Notes under the pieces: model-generated
Database searches by the model: none
The model's input: the letters and a program-made list of their open reading frames with translations, nothing else
What the model was told of the DNA's origin: nothing
Shown: positions 1 through 5,505 of the stretch, piece after piece
Layout of the letters: every line of letters starts with the position of its first letter
How positions within the stretch are numbered: position 1 is the first letter of the stretch
Translations under genes and position numbers: made by a program
Source of the DNA: an uncultured Angelakisella sp.
GTDB taxonomy: Bacteria > Bacillota > Clostridia > Oscillospirales > Ruminococcaceae
Length of the DNA: 12,595 bases
Assembly: GCA_937914895.1 (NCBI GenBank)
Contig: CALGIL010000049.1
Location: 1-12,595 of the forward strand
Direction of reading: 5' to 3'

Positions 1-7
1 GCCCCGC

Positions 8-63
8 CCGCAGGGCATCAAAACCCCCGAGGGGCAGAACCTTTCCGCAGGGCAGAGAACGAG
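8..63. repeat. degenerate ~19-nt tandem repeat at window edge
   Basis: Three units start near 8, 27 and 45. They share the core CCG(C/A)(A/G)GGGCA followed by an A-rich stretch. The first and third units share an exact 10-nt word (CCGCAGGGCA at 8-17 and 45-54). Each unit contains a tiny G/C hairpin, for example CCC-GCA-GGG. No start, stop or protein signature in this stretch suggests a gene tail. It may be a fragment of a larger repeat or the 3' untranslated end of a gene left of the window. With only three poor copies, chance similarity in GC-rich DNA is possible. Confidence 0.3.
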
Positions 64-96
64 AAGAGGAGGCGGGCCGCAGGCCCGCCTCCTCTT
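64..96. terminator. strong hairpin terminator, possibly bidirectional
   Basis: A 15-bp perfect stem (64-78 with 82-96) closes on a 3-nt GCA loop. The outer base pairs are A-T, so each strand has a short T stretch after the stem. The plus-strand side runs on into a T-rich stretch (TTTCAGTTCTTATT). The minus-strand tail (CTTCTCGTTCTC) is weaker. It sits 16 nt past the stop codon of the minus-strand Nudix gene and probably ends that transcript. It could also end a plus-strand transcript arriving from the left. Confidence 0.8.
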
Positions 97-112
97 TCAG
101 TTCTTATTGGGT

Positions 113-529
113 TTACTGGGGGGATACCCCCAGATGCTTTTTGGCAAGGCGGATAAGCCGCTTGTCGTTGGAAAAGGTGACCATCTCGTCGGACTGCTCC
201 AGAGGGGTCCAGCGCAGCTCGCTGATCTCCTCCTCCTGGGGCACCAGGTGCTCGCCCTGGGCCTCGCCCAAAAAGTAGACCACCTGCTTTTTGACCCCGG
301 GCTTTGGGAAGTACTCCACGCTCTCCCGAAATCCGTCCATAAGCCGGATGGTCAGCCCCGTCTCCTCCCGGACCTCCCGCAGGGCGGTCTGACGCTCGTT
401 TTCGCCGGCCTCCACATGGCCCTTGGGGAAGGACCAGTGCCCCCCAAACTTATGACGCAGCAGCACCAGGTCGTATTCTTCGCCCCGCTTGCGGACCACA
501 AGGGCCCCGCAGGATTTTTCTCGTCTCAT
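113..529 (-). CDS. Nudix hydrolase, diadenosine tetraphosphatase (Ap4A hydrolase) type
   Basis: A 138-aa soluble protein made of one Nudix domain. The Nudix box GX5EX7REUXEEXGU is complete: G37, E43, then R51-E52 and E55-E56, G58. The metal-binding glutamates are therefore intact. The opening MRREKSCGALVV, the WSFPKGHVE stretch before the box and the small size resemble bacterial asymmetrical Ap4A hydrolases, which split dinucleoside tetraphosphates in the cytoplasm. Substrate range cannot be read from sequence, and other Nudix clean-up roles are possible. The frame stays open upstream to 715, but I chose the ATG at 529. The family similarity starts there, an AAGGA lies 11 nt upstream, and the extra N-terminal 62 residues are Arg/Gly/Pro-rich, as expected from translated GC-rich leader. 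It is monocistronic and followed by a hairpin terminator. Confidence 0.88.
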   Translation of the reverse strand: MRREKSCGALVVRKRGEEYDLVLLRHKFGGHWSFPKGHVEAGENERQTALREVREETGLTIRLMDGFRESVEYFPKPGVKKQVVYFLGEAQGEHLVPQEEEISELRWTPLEQSDEMVTFSNDKRLIRLAKKHLGVSPQ

Positions 530-587
530 GCCTCGCTCATTCCTTTCGCACCCACCGCGCGCGGATGGCGGATGCAGGTCATTTCCC

Positions 588-663
588 ATACGGCCTCCCC
601 CCGCGGGGAGGCGCCCGCGTCCTGGGACGCGCCGGGACGTATCGCCGGCGCCCAGAGGCGCCG
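588..663 (-). other. folded 5' leader of the Nudix transcript (uncharacterised structured RNA candidate)
   Basis: Read on the minus strand, the roughly 145 nt between the putative promoter and the Nudix start hold several perfect stems. One hairpin pairs 657-663 with 646-652 around a 4-nt loop. A second pairs 625-631 with 616-622. A third pairs 605-612 with 593-600 around a 4-nt loop. The outer words ATACG (642-638) and CGTAT (592-588) are complementary and could close a three-way junction around the last two hairpins. GC-rich DNA folds easily, so function is not shown. I do not recognise the conserved core of any riboswitch family I know. Confidence 0.35.
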
Positions 664-679
664 CCGCGCAGTCTATCCA

Positions 680-710
680 ATAATATACCATTTTGCCGGC
701 AAAAAGAAAA
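680..710 (-). promoter_or_regulatory. putative extended -10 promoter for the Nudix gene
   Basis: On the minus strand an extended -10, TGGTATATT, has its hexamer TATATT at 687-682. An overlapping TATTAT lies at 685-680. The -35 region at the right distance is only T-rich (TTTTCT, 710-705) and far from consensus. The TGn extension could make up for that. The start of transcription would fall near 674-676. This is an AT-rich island in GC-rich surroundings, which supports a promoter. Confidence 0.5.
691..704. promoter_or_regulatory. perfect 14-bp palindrome TTTTGCCGGCAAAA, possible operator
   Basis: The word TTTTGCCGGCAAAA equals its own reverse complement. It fills the spacer between the weak -35 and the -10 of the putative Nudix promoter, a typical repressor position. 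A perfect 7-bp half-site is unlikely but not impossible by chance in a window this size. I cannot assign it to a regulator. Confidence 0.35.
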
Positions 711-748
711 GGCATCCCCGGAATTTTCTGCCGCCCGCCCCCGGGCGA

Positions 749-777
749 TTGACAAAGCCCATGGGCCGGGGTACAAT
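749..777 (+). promoter_or_regulatory. sigma-A promoter of the tRNA-Arg gene
   Basis: A consensus -35 TTGACA (749-754) is separated by 17 nt from the -10 TACAAT (772-777), five of six matches to TATAAT. Transcription would start near 784, leaving a leader of about 32 nt before the mature tRNA at 816. A 6-bp G/C hairpin (732-747) lies just upstream of the -35. Confidence 0.87.
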
Positions 778-815
778 AGTTGTGCTTTTGGCGGATGCCC
801 GCCCCTTCATCCTAT

Positions 816-890
816 GCCCCTATAGTTAAATGGATATAACAGTCCCCTCCTAAGGGACAATTATAGGTTCGATTCCTATTAGGGGTGCCA
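816..890 (+). tRNA. tRNA-Arg, anticodon CCT
   Basis: The full cloverleaf can be drawn. The acceptor stem GCCCCTA (816-822) pairs with 880-886 with one G-T pair at the end. The D-arm closes with GTT/AAC. The anticodon stem GTCCC/GGGAC holds the loop CTCCTAA with anticodon CCT at 849-851. The T-arm ATAGG/CCTAT encloses TTCGATT. The discriminator base is G887 and CCA is encoded at 888-890. It reads AGG arginine codons. It stands alone, with its own promoter and terminator. No integrase or duplicated 3' end is seen nearby, so there is no sign that it serves as an integration site here. Confidence 0.95.
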
Positions 891-907
891 CCGGCCCAAA
901 GCCGGGC

Positions 908-953
908 ACAAATAAAGGACCTCCGCGCCGCGGCGCGGAGGTCCTTTATTTGT
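908..953. terminator. shared bidirectional terminator between tRNA-Arg and hcp
   Basis: This is a 46-bp perfect palindrome (23 bp per arm). It has a G/C-rich core CTCCGCGCC/GGCGCGGAG and A/T outer arms (ACAAATAAAGGAC, then GTCCTTTATTTGT). Either strand therefore shows a G/C hairpin followed by a T-rich tail. It lies 17 nt after the tRNA CCA on the plus strand and 12 nt after the hcp stop on the minus strand, so it can end both convergent transcripts. A separate small hairpin (891-905, CCGGC/GCCGG) follows the tRNA directly. Confidence 0.92.
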
Positions 954-965
954 TGTATGTGGGGC

Positions 966-2525
966 CTATTTGCCCAGGATGGCCGCCAGGTCCTGTTCGG
1001 GGGTGGAGATGGGGTGCAGGTCGAAGGTCTTGACCAGGGTATCCAGGACCGCGCCGCTGAAGAAGGCCGGGATGCTGGGACCGATGTAGATGTTTTTGAT
1101 GCCCAGGGACAAAAGGGTCAGCAGGATGCAGACGGCCTTTTGCTCGTACCAGGAAAGCACCAGGGTCAGGGGCAGCTGGTTGACGCCGCAGCCAAAGGCG
1201 TCCGCCAGGGCCAGGGCCACCTGAATGGCACCGTAGGCGTCGTTGCACTGCCCCATATCCAGGATGCGGGGGAAGGGGCCGATGGCGCCGGCGTCCATGT
1301 CGTTGATGCGGAATTTGCCGCAGGCCAGGGTCAGCACCACCGTGTCCGCCGGCGACTGCCGCACAAACTCAGTGTAGTAGTTGCGGCCCGGCTTTGCGCC
1401 GTCGCAGCCCCCCACCAGGAAGAAGTGGCGGATGGCCCCGGCCTTGACGGCGTCGATGATGGCGGGGGCGCTGTCCAGCACCGTCTGGCGGCCAAAGCCG
1501 GTGGTGACCTGGGTCCCGCCGTTGACGCCGGTCATCTGCACGTCCTCGCCGTAGCCCCCCAGCCGCAGGGCGTGGTCGATAAGGGCGGAAAAGTCTTTGT
1601 GCCCCGCCCCGTCCGCCTGGATGTGCACCATTTCGGGGTAGGCCACCACCGAGGTGGTGTACGCCCGGTCGGAGTAGCTGGGCCGCACCGGCATCAGGCA
1701 GTTGGTGGTAAACAAAACCGGCGCGGGGATGCCCTCGAATTCCTTCTGCTGGTTTTGCCACGCGGTGCCAAAGTTGCCCTTCAGCTGGGGGTACTTTTTC
1801 AGCTCCGGATAGCCGTGGGCAGGCAGCATCTCGCCGTGGGTGTAGATGTTGACCCCCTTGCCCTCGCTCTGCTCCAGCAGCATTTTAAGGTCGTGGAGGT
1901 CGTGGCCGGTGACCACGATAAAGGGTCCCTTTTCGATTTTCAGGGGCACCTGGGTGGGCACCGGGTCGCCGTAGGCGCCGGTATTGGCCGCGTCCAGCAG
2001 GGCCATGCAGGCCAGGTTGATGCCGCCGAATTCCATGAGCAGCGCCAGCCATTCCTCCGCCGGGCGCTGGTCGGCCAGGGCCGCCATGCCCTTAATAAAC
2101 CAGGCGTCCACCTGGGGGTCCCGCTTGCCCAGCACCCGGGCGTGGTGGGCGTAGGCGCCCATGCCCCGCATGCCAAACAGCAGGGTGGACCGCAGTGAAA
2201 GGATGTCCTCGTCCCCGTGGAACAGATCCTCGGGGGACAGGGGCAGGCCGCCCCCGGCGGCTTTGCGCGCGGCCCGGACCTTTTCCGCGTAAAAATCCAC
2301 GCTGTCCTGGTCAAAGTTGACATTGGTGATGGTGACAAACAGTCCGTCCACAATCAGGTCCACGTGGGCGCTGCGGCCGTCGCTGGCCTTTGCAAGACCG
2401 ATCATCTCGCAGGTCAGCCGGTCCTGGCTGTGGGCCACGTTGGGCTTTTTGCCGCACACGCCGGACACGGTGCAGCCCGTCCCCCTGGCGGTCTGTTCAC
2501 ACTGGAAGCAAAACATCTCACTCAT
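966..2525 (-). CDS. hcp: hybrid-cluster protein (hydroxylamine / nitric oxide reductase)
   Basis: A 519-aa cytoplasmic iron-sulfur-oxygen protein of the Hcp (prismane) family. Family members reduce hydroxylamine in vitro and are linked to nitric oxide detoxification in anaerobes. The N-terminal cubane-cluster cysteines follow C-X2-C-X8-C-X5-C (C6, C9, C18, C24). Residues matching the hybrid-cluster ligands are all present: H208 (TGHDLHD), E232 (HGEML), C276, C374 (VGGCDGA, the position of the persulfide cysteine), C402, C427 and E461. It therefore looks fully active. The length is slightly below the roughly 550 aa of the Desulfovibrio enzyme. The ATG at 2525 is preceded by GGGAGGT with an 8-nt spacer. 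It lies 33 nt after the cupin gene in the same direction, so the two are probably co-transcribed. No Hcr-type reductase is adjacent, and the electron donor is unknown. Confidence 0.97.
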   Translation of the reverse strand: MSEMFCFQCEQTARGTGCTVSGVCGKKPNVAHSQDRLTCEMIGLAKASDGRSAHVDLIVDGLFVTITNVNFDQDSVDFYAEKVRAARKAAGGGLPLSPEDLFHGDEDILSLRSTLLFGMRGMGAYAHHARVLGKRDPQVDAWFIKGMAALADQRPAEEWLALLMEFGGINLACMALLDAANTGAYGDPVPTQVPLKIEKGPFIVVTGHDLHDLKMLLEQSEGKGVNIYTHGEMLPAHGYPELKKYPQLKGNFGTAWQNQQKEFEGIPAPVLFTTNCLMPVRPSYSDRAYTTSVVAYPEMVHIQADGAGHKDFSALIDHALRLGGYGEDVQMTGVNGGTQVTTGFGRQTVLDSAPAIIDAVKAGAIRHFFLVGGCDGAKPGRNYYTEFVRQSPADTVVLTLACGKFRINDMDAGAIGPFPRILDMGQCNDAYGAIQVALALADAFGCGVNQLPLTLVLSWYEQKAVCILLTLLSLGIKNIYIGPSIPAFFSGAVLDTLVKTFDLHPISTPEQDLAAILGK

Positions 2526-2558
2526 CTCAAAGTACCTCCCATTTTTCTGATCTTCCGC

Positions 2559-2906
2559 TTACTGGCGGTCCTCCGCAAACAGCACGGTCAGCAGCATTTT
2601 AAAGCGCTGGGCGGCAAACACCGCGTGGGGAACTTTGGCCGGCATAACAATGGCCTCCCCCGCGGACAGGGAGTGCTCCACGCCGCCGATGGTAATAACG
2701 CCCTCCCCATCCAGGGCCAGCACTAAGGCGTCCCCCTCCGAATCGTGGGCGGAAATTTCCTCCCCCTTGTCAAAGGCAAAAAGCGTCAGGCTGTGGTGCT
2801 TTGTCTGTGCCAGGGTTTTGCTGGCAATTTGGCCGTCCAGATACTGCACCTGCTCCGCCAGCGGCAGCGCGGTGCTGTGGTCCAGGTTTTTAATCAGCTT
2901 TTCCAT
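2559..2906 (-). CDS. small cupin-domain protein co-transcribed with hcp
   Basis: A 115-aa single-domain cupin of unknown function. The beta-barrel motif 1 region (about residues 48-69) contains GEEISAHDSEGDALVLALDGEG. Only H54 is kept of the usual HXH pair; the second histidine position is S56. Motif 2 (about 83-95, GEAIVMPAKVPHA) keeps G83, P89, P93 and H94. Metal binding would thus rely on fewer histidines than in classic cupins, or be absent. No signal peptide or membrane segment is visible. The ATG at 2906 is preceded by AGGAGG with a 10-nt spacer. It is first in a two-gene unit with hcp, which suggests a role in the same stress response, but the sequence alone gives no reaction. Confidence 0.88.
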   Translation of the reverse strand: MEKLIKNLDHSTALPLAEQVQYLDGQIASKTLAQTKHHSLTLFAFDKGEEISAHDSEGDALVLALDGEGVITIGGVEHSLSAGEAIVMPAKVPHAVFAAQRFKMLLTVLFAEDRQ

Positions 2907-2940
2907 CCCGGTGCGCCTCCTGTTTTCTCCTTTTTTTAAA

Positions 2941-2972
2941 ATGGCCTGTGCCGGCCATGGGCAATTCTGCCC
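2941..2972 (-). other. two tandem hairpins in the cupin-hcp leader
   Basis: In the predicted roughly 91-nt minus-strand leader, GGGCA/TGCCC (2972-2968 with 2963-2959, loop GAAT) is followed directly by ATGGCC/GGCCAT (2958-2953 with 2946-2941, 6-nt loop). After the second stem come four T and then seven A residues, ending at the ribosome binding region. A weak attenuator or an mRNA-stability element is possible. The T tract is short, so a real terminator is doubtful. Confidence 0.35.
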
Positions 2973-3004
2973 GGCGGCGGTTCCATCTTATGGGACATGA
3001 CACC

Positions 3005-3010
3005 AGTATA
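3005..3010 (-). promoter_or_regulatory. putative -10 of the cupin-hcp promoter, lacking a -35
   Basis: The minus strand reads TATACT (3010-3005), a near-consensus -10. At 16-18 nt upstream I see no TTGACA-like hexamer (GTACAA and its neighbours). Transcription would begin near 2998, about 91 nt before the cupin ATG. A good -10 without a -35 fits an activator-dependent promoter; see the palindrome at 3030-3049. Confidence 0.5.
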
Positions 3011-3029
3011 CAATAGGACCCGATTCTTG

Positions 3030-3049
3030 TACGTTGTATTTGCAACATA
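3030..3049. promoter_or_regulatory. imperfect palindrome, candidate Crp/FNR-family activator site for cupin-hcp
   Basis: The half-sites TACGTTG and CAACATA are separated by TATTTG and are symmetric at TA, GTTG and an inner A/T pair. The five-base-arm and six-base-spacer layout resembles Crp-type operators. The centre (3039/3040) lies 41.5 bp upstream of the predicted start at 2998, the standard class II activation distance. Hcp genes in several anaerobes are controlled by HcpR, a Crp/FNR-family nitrosative-stress regulator, so HcpR is a reasonable guess. No regulator gene is in the window. Confidence 0.45.
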
Positions 3050-3079
3050 TCCTCTTTAAAAATCTGCCGCAATTGCCCA

Positions 3080-3108
3080 TTGACAAGCCCCATGCGGTAT
3101 CTTATAAT
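3080..3108 (+). promoter_or_regulatory. consensus sigma-A promoter of the pyr operon
   Basis: TTGACA (3080-3085), a 17-nt spacer and TATAAT (3103-3108) match the sigma-A consensus at all twelve positions. Transcription would start near 3115-3116, giving only about 36 nt of leader before pyrC. That is too short for the terminator/antiterminator leaders used by PyrR. The 8-bp words GCCGCAAT (3066-3073) and ATTGCGGC (3122-3129) form an inverted repeat around the promoter. Confidence 0.92.
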
Positions 3109-3151
3109 TGGCAGTTAGAAGATTGCGGCCGACAGAAAAGGAGAGAAATTG

Positions 3152-4423
3152 ATGAGAGCACTGTATACTGGCGCCAGGGTCTACCAAAATGGACGATTTG
3201 AAAATTTGGACATTGCCGTGGAGGACGGCGTGACGGTGGGCATTTTCCCCCGCGGCTCCTCCGTTTCCTATGACACCCGTTTTGAGCTTCACAATTCCAT
3301 CGCCATACCGGGTCTCGCCGATGTGCATGTGCATTTGCGGGAACCCGGTTTTTCTTATAAGGAGACCATTGCACGGGGTACCCGGGCGGCGGCGGCGGGG
3401 GGCTATACGGTGGTGTGCGCCATGCCCAACCTGGACCCGCCCCCCGATACCGTGGAGCACCTGCGCAGGGAGCTGGATCTCATCGCCCGGGACGCGGTGA
3501 TTCCGGTGCTGCCCTATGCCGCCATTCCCCGGGGCCAGCTGGGCCGGGGGGAGCTGGCGGACATTGGGGCCCTGGCGCCCCTGGCCTTTGGGTTTTCCGA
3601 CGACGGCCGGGGCATTCAGGACCGGGACCTGATGCGCCGGGCCATGGAGGAAATACACGCCCGCGGGGGCTTTATTGCCGCCCACTGCGAGGATGAGGCC
3701 CTGGTCCGGGGCGGGTACGTCCACGACGGCGTCTACGCCGCCGCCCATGGGCACAAGGGCATCTGCTCCGAAAGCGAGTGGGGCCAGATTGCCCGGGACC
3801 TGGAGCTGGTGGCCGAGACGGGCTGCCGCTACCACGTCTGCCACATCTCGTCCAAGGAGAGTGTGGACCTCATCCGAAAGGCCAAGGCGAAGGGCCTGCC
3901 GGTGACCTGCGAGACGGCGCCCCACTATCTGCTGCTGTGCGACCAGGATTTGCAGGAGGAGGGCCGCTTTAAGATGAACCCGCCCCTGCGGGACCGGGCG
4001 GACAAGGAGGCGCTGCTGGCCGGCATCCTGGACGGCACCGTGGACATCATTGCCACCGACCACGCCCCCCACTCCGCCGAGGAAAAGGGGAAGGGCCTGC
4101 CGGGCAGCGCCATGGGCGTGGTGGGGCTGGAGACCGCCTTCCCCGTGCTGTACACCGGCCTTGTGCAAAAGGGCGTTATTTCCCTGGAAAAGCTGGTGGA
4201 CCTGATGAGCGACGCCCCCCGGCGGATCTTCTCCCTGCCCGGCGGGGCCATCCAGGTGGGAAGGCCCCTGGACATGGCGGTTATTGACCTGGGGGAGGAA
4301 TACACCGTAGACCCCGAGGAGTTTTGGACCATGGGGCGCAGCACCCCCTTTGCGGGATGGACGGTGCGGGGCCGGGTGCGCATGACGGTGGCGGACGGGA
4401 GAACGGTATGGAAGCGGGACTAA
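3152..4423 (+). CDS. pyrC: dihydroorotase, class I
   Basis: A 423-aa zinc amidohydrolase that closes N-carbamoyl-L-aspartate to dihydroorotate, the third step to UMP. The metal-binding HXH is H59 and H61 in DVHVHLREPG. D151 (GFSDDG), H178 (AAHCED), H231 (CHISS) and the catalytic D303 (ATDHAPH) are all present. The length fits bacterial class I enzymes. I start at the ATG at 3152, with AGGAG 8 nt upstream. An in-frame TTG directly before it (3149) would sit only 5 nt from the ribosome site and is less likely. It is the first gene behind the consensus promoter, and its end overlaps carA by 16 nt. Confidence 0.97.
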   Translation: MRALYTGARVYQNGRFENLDIAVEDGVTVGIFPRGSSVSYDTRFELHNSIAIPGLADVHVHLREPGFSYKETIARGTRAAAAGGYTVVCAMPNLDPPPDTVEHLRRELDLIARDAVIPVLPYAAIPRGQLGRGELADIGALAPLAFGFSDDGRGIQDRDLMRRAMEEIHARGGFIAAHCEDEALVRGGYVHDGVYAAAHGHKGICSESEWGQIARDLELVAETGCRYHVCHISSKESVDLIRKAKAKGLPVTCETAPHYLLLCDQDLQEEGRFKMNPPLRDRADKEALLAGILDGTVDIIATDHAPHSAEEKGKGLPGSAMGVVGLETAFPVLYTGLVQKGVISLEKLVDLMSDAPRRIFSLPGGAIQVGRPLDMAVIDLGEEYTVDPEEFWTMGRSTPFAGWTVRGRVRMTVADGRTVWKRD

Positions 4424-5505
4424 GCAGGAAGATTGTGCTGGAAAACGGCCTGGAGTTTTACGGCGCCCCCTTTGGGGCGGCGGTGGATTCCATGGGCGAA
4501 ATCGTTTTTAACACCTCTATGGCGGGGTACCAGGAGATCGCCTCCGACCCCAGCTATGCCGGCCAGATGATTGTCATGACCTATCCCCTTATTGGCAACT
4601 ACGGCGTCACCGACGAGGATTTTGAATCGGGGCGGCCCATCTTCGAGGGCTTTATCGTCCGGGAATACAACCGCATCCCCAGCAACTTCCGGTACACAAG
4701 GACCCTGGACGAGATTTTGGCGGAAAACGGCATCCCCGGCATTTCCGGGGTGGACACCCGCAGGCTTACCCGCATCATCCGGGACGAGGGCACCCAAAAG
4801 GTGCTGATGACCGACGCCGGCACCCCCTATGACGCCTGCATGGAGCGGCTGCGGGGCTGGCGGGCCCCCACGGACCAGGTGGCCCGGGTCAGCTGCAAAA
4901 AGCCCTGGCACCACCGCACCGCCAACCCCTGCCTAAGCGTGGTGGCGGTGGACTGCGGCATTAAGCTGAGCATTGTCCGCAAGCTGGGGGAGCGCCGCTG
5001 CAACGTGACGGTGGTGCCCTATGACGTCACCCCGGAGGAGGTGCTGGCCCTGGGGCCCGACGGCCTTTTTCTGTCCAACGGCCCCGGCGACCCCAAGGAC
5101 GTCCCCCAGGCGGCGGACCTGGTGCGGGCCCTGCGGGGCAGGCTGCCCATGTTTGGCATCTGCCTGGGGCACCAGGTCATCTGCCTTGCCTGCGGCGGCG
5201 ATACCTATAAAATGAAATTTGGCCACCGGGGGGGCAACCACCCCGTCCAGGACCTTGCCACCGGCAAAATTGAAATGACCAGCCAAAACCACGGCTATGC
5301 CGTCCGGGCCGAGAGCCTTGGCGGCACCGGCCTTGCGGTGACCCACCGCAACCTGCTGGACGGCACGGTGGAGGGGGCGGCCTGCCCCGGGGACCGGATT
5401 TTTTCGGTGCAGTACCACCCGGAAAGCGCCCCCGGGCCCCAGGACAGCGCCTATCTGTTCGACCGGTTTGTAGAGATGATGAAGGAGGGCGGACGCAATG
5501 CCTAA
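4408..5505 (+). CDS. carA: carbamoyl-phosphate synthase small (glutaminase) subunit
   Basis: A 365-aa subunit that hydrolyses glutamine and passes ammonia to CarB for carbamoyl phosphate synthesis. The N-terminal CPSase small-chain domain covers about residues 5-140. The class I glutamine amidotransferase domain starts near 175, with nucleophile C252 in GICLGHQ and the H337/E339 pair in QYHPES. SNGPGDP (223-229) is the usual conserved loop. The ATG at 4408 lies inside the end of pyrC. It has GGGAG 6 nt upstream, and the family similarity (RKIVLENG) starts just after it. The frame is open further upstream to 4324, but that stretch only mirrors pyrC coding sequence. The end overlaps carB by 8 nt, fitting a 1:1 complex. 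It could also be named pyrAA. Confidence 0.97.
   Translation: MEAGLSRKIVLENGLEFYGAPFGAAVDSMGEIVFNTSMAGYQEIASDPSYAGQMIVMTYPLIGNYGVTDEDFESGRPIFEGFIVREYNRIPSNFRYTRTLDEILAENGIPGISGVDTRRLTRIIRDEGTQKVLMTDAGTPYDACMERLRGWRAPTDQVARVSCKKPWHHRTANPCLSVVAVDCGIKLSIVRKLGERRCNVTVVPYDVTPEEVLALGPDGLFLSNGPGDPKDVPQAADLVRALRGRLPMFGICLGHQVICLACGGDTYKMKFGHRGGNHPVQDLATGKIEMTSQNHGYAVRAESLGGTGLAVTHRNLLDGTVEGAACPGDRIFSVQYHPESAPGPQDSAYLFDRFVEMMKEGGRNA

Noticed and set aside
530..715. N-terminal extension of the Nudix protein to 200 aa
   Set aside because: The extra residues are Arg/Gly/Pro-rich, unrelated to the family, and overlap strong hairpins. The ATG at 529 has a ribosome site and the family start.
816..890. tRNA-Arg as the attachment site of an integrated element
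   Set aside because: There is no integrase, no repeated tRNA 3' end and no change in gene type nearby. The tRNA is closed by its own terminator.
885..2198. 437-aa plus-strand open frame opposite hcp
   Set aside because: It is antisense to a gene with all hybrid-cluster ligands conserved. Its Gly/Val/His/Gln-rich composition is typical of antisense reading in GC-rich DNA.
3149..3151. TTG as the pyrC start codon
   Set aside because: It is only 5 nt from the AGGAG. The ATG right after it has the better 8-nt spacing.
3056..4168. 370-aa minus-strand open frame opposite pyrC
   Set aside because: It has antisense-type low-complexity composition and runs through the pyr promoter. The plus strand encodes an intact dihydroorotase.
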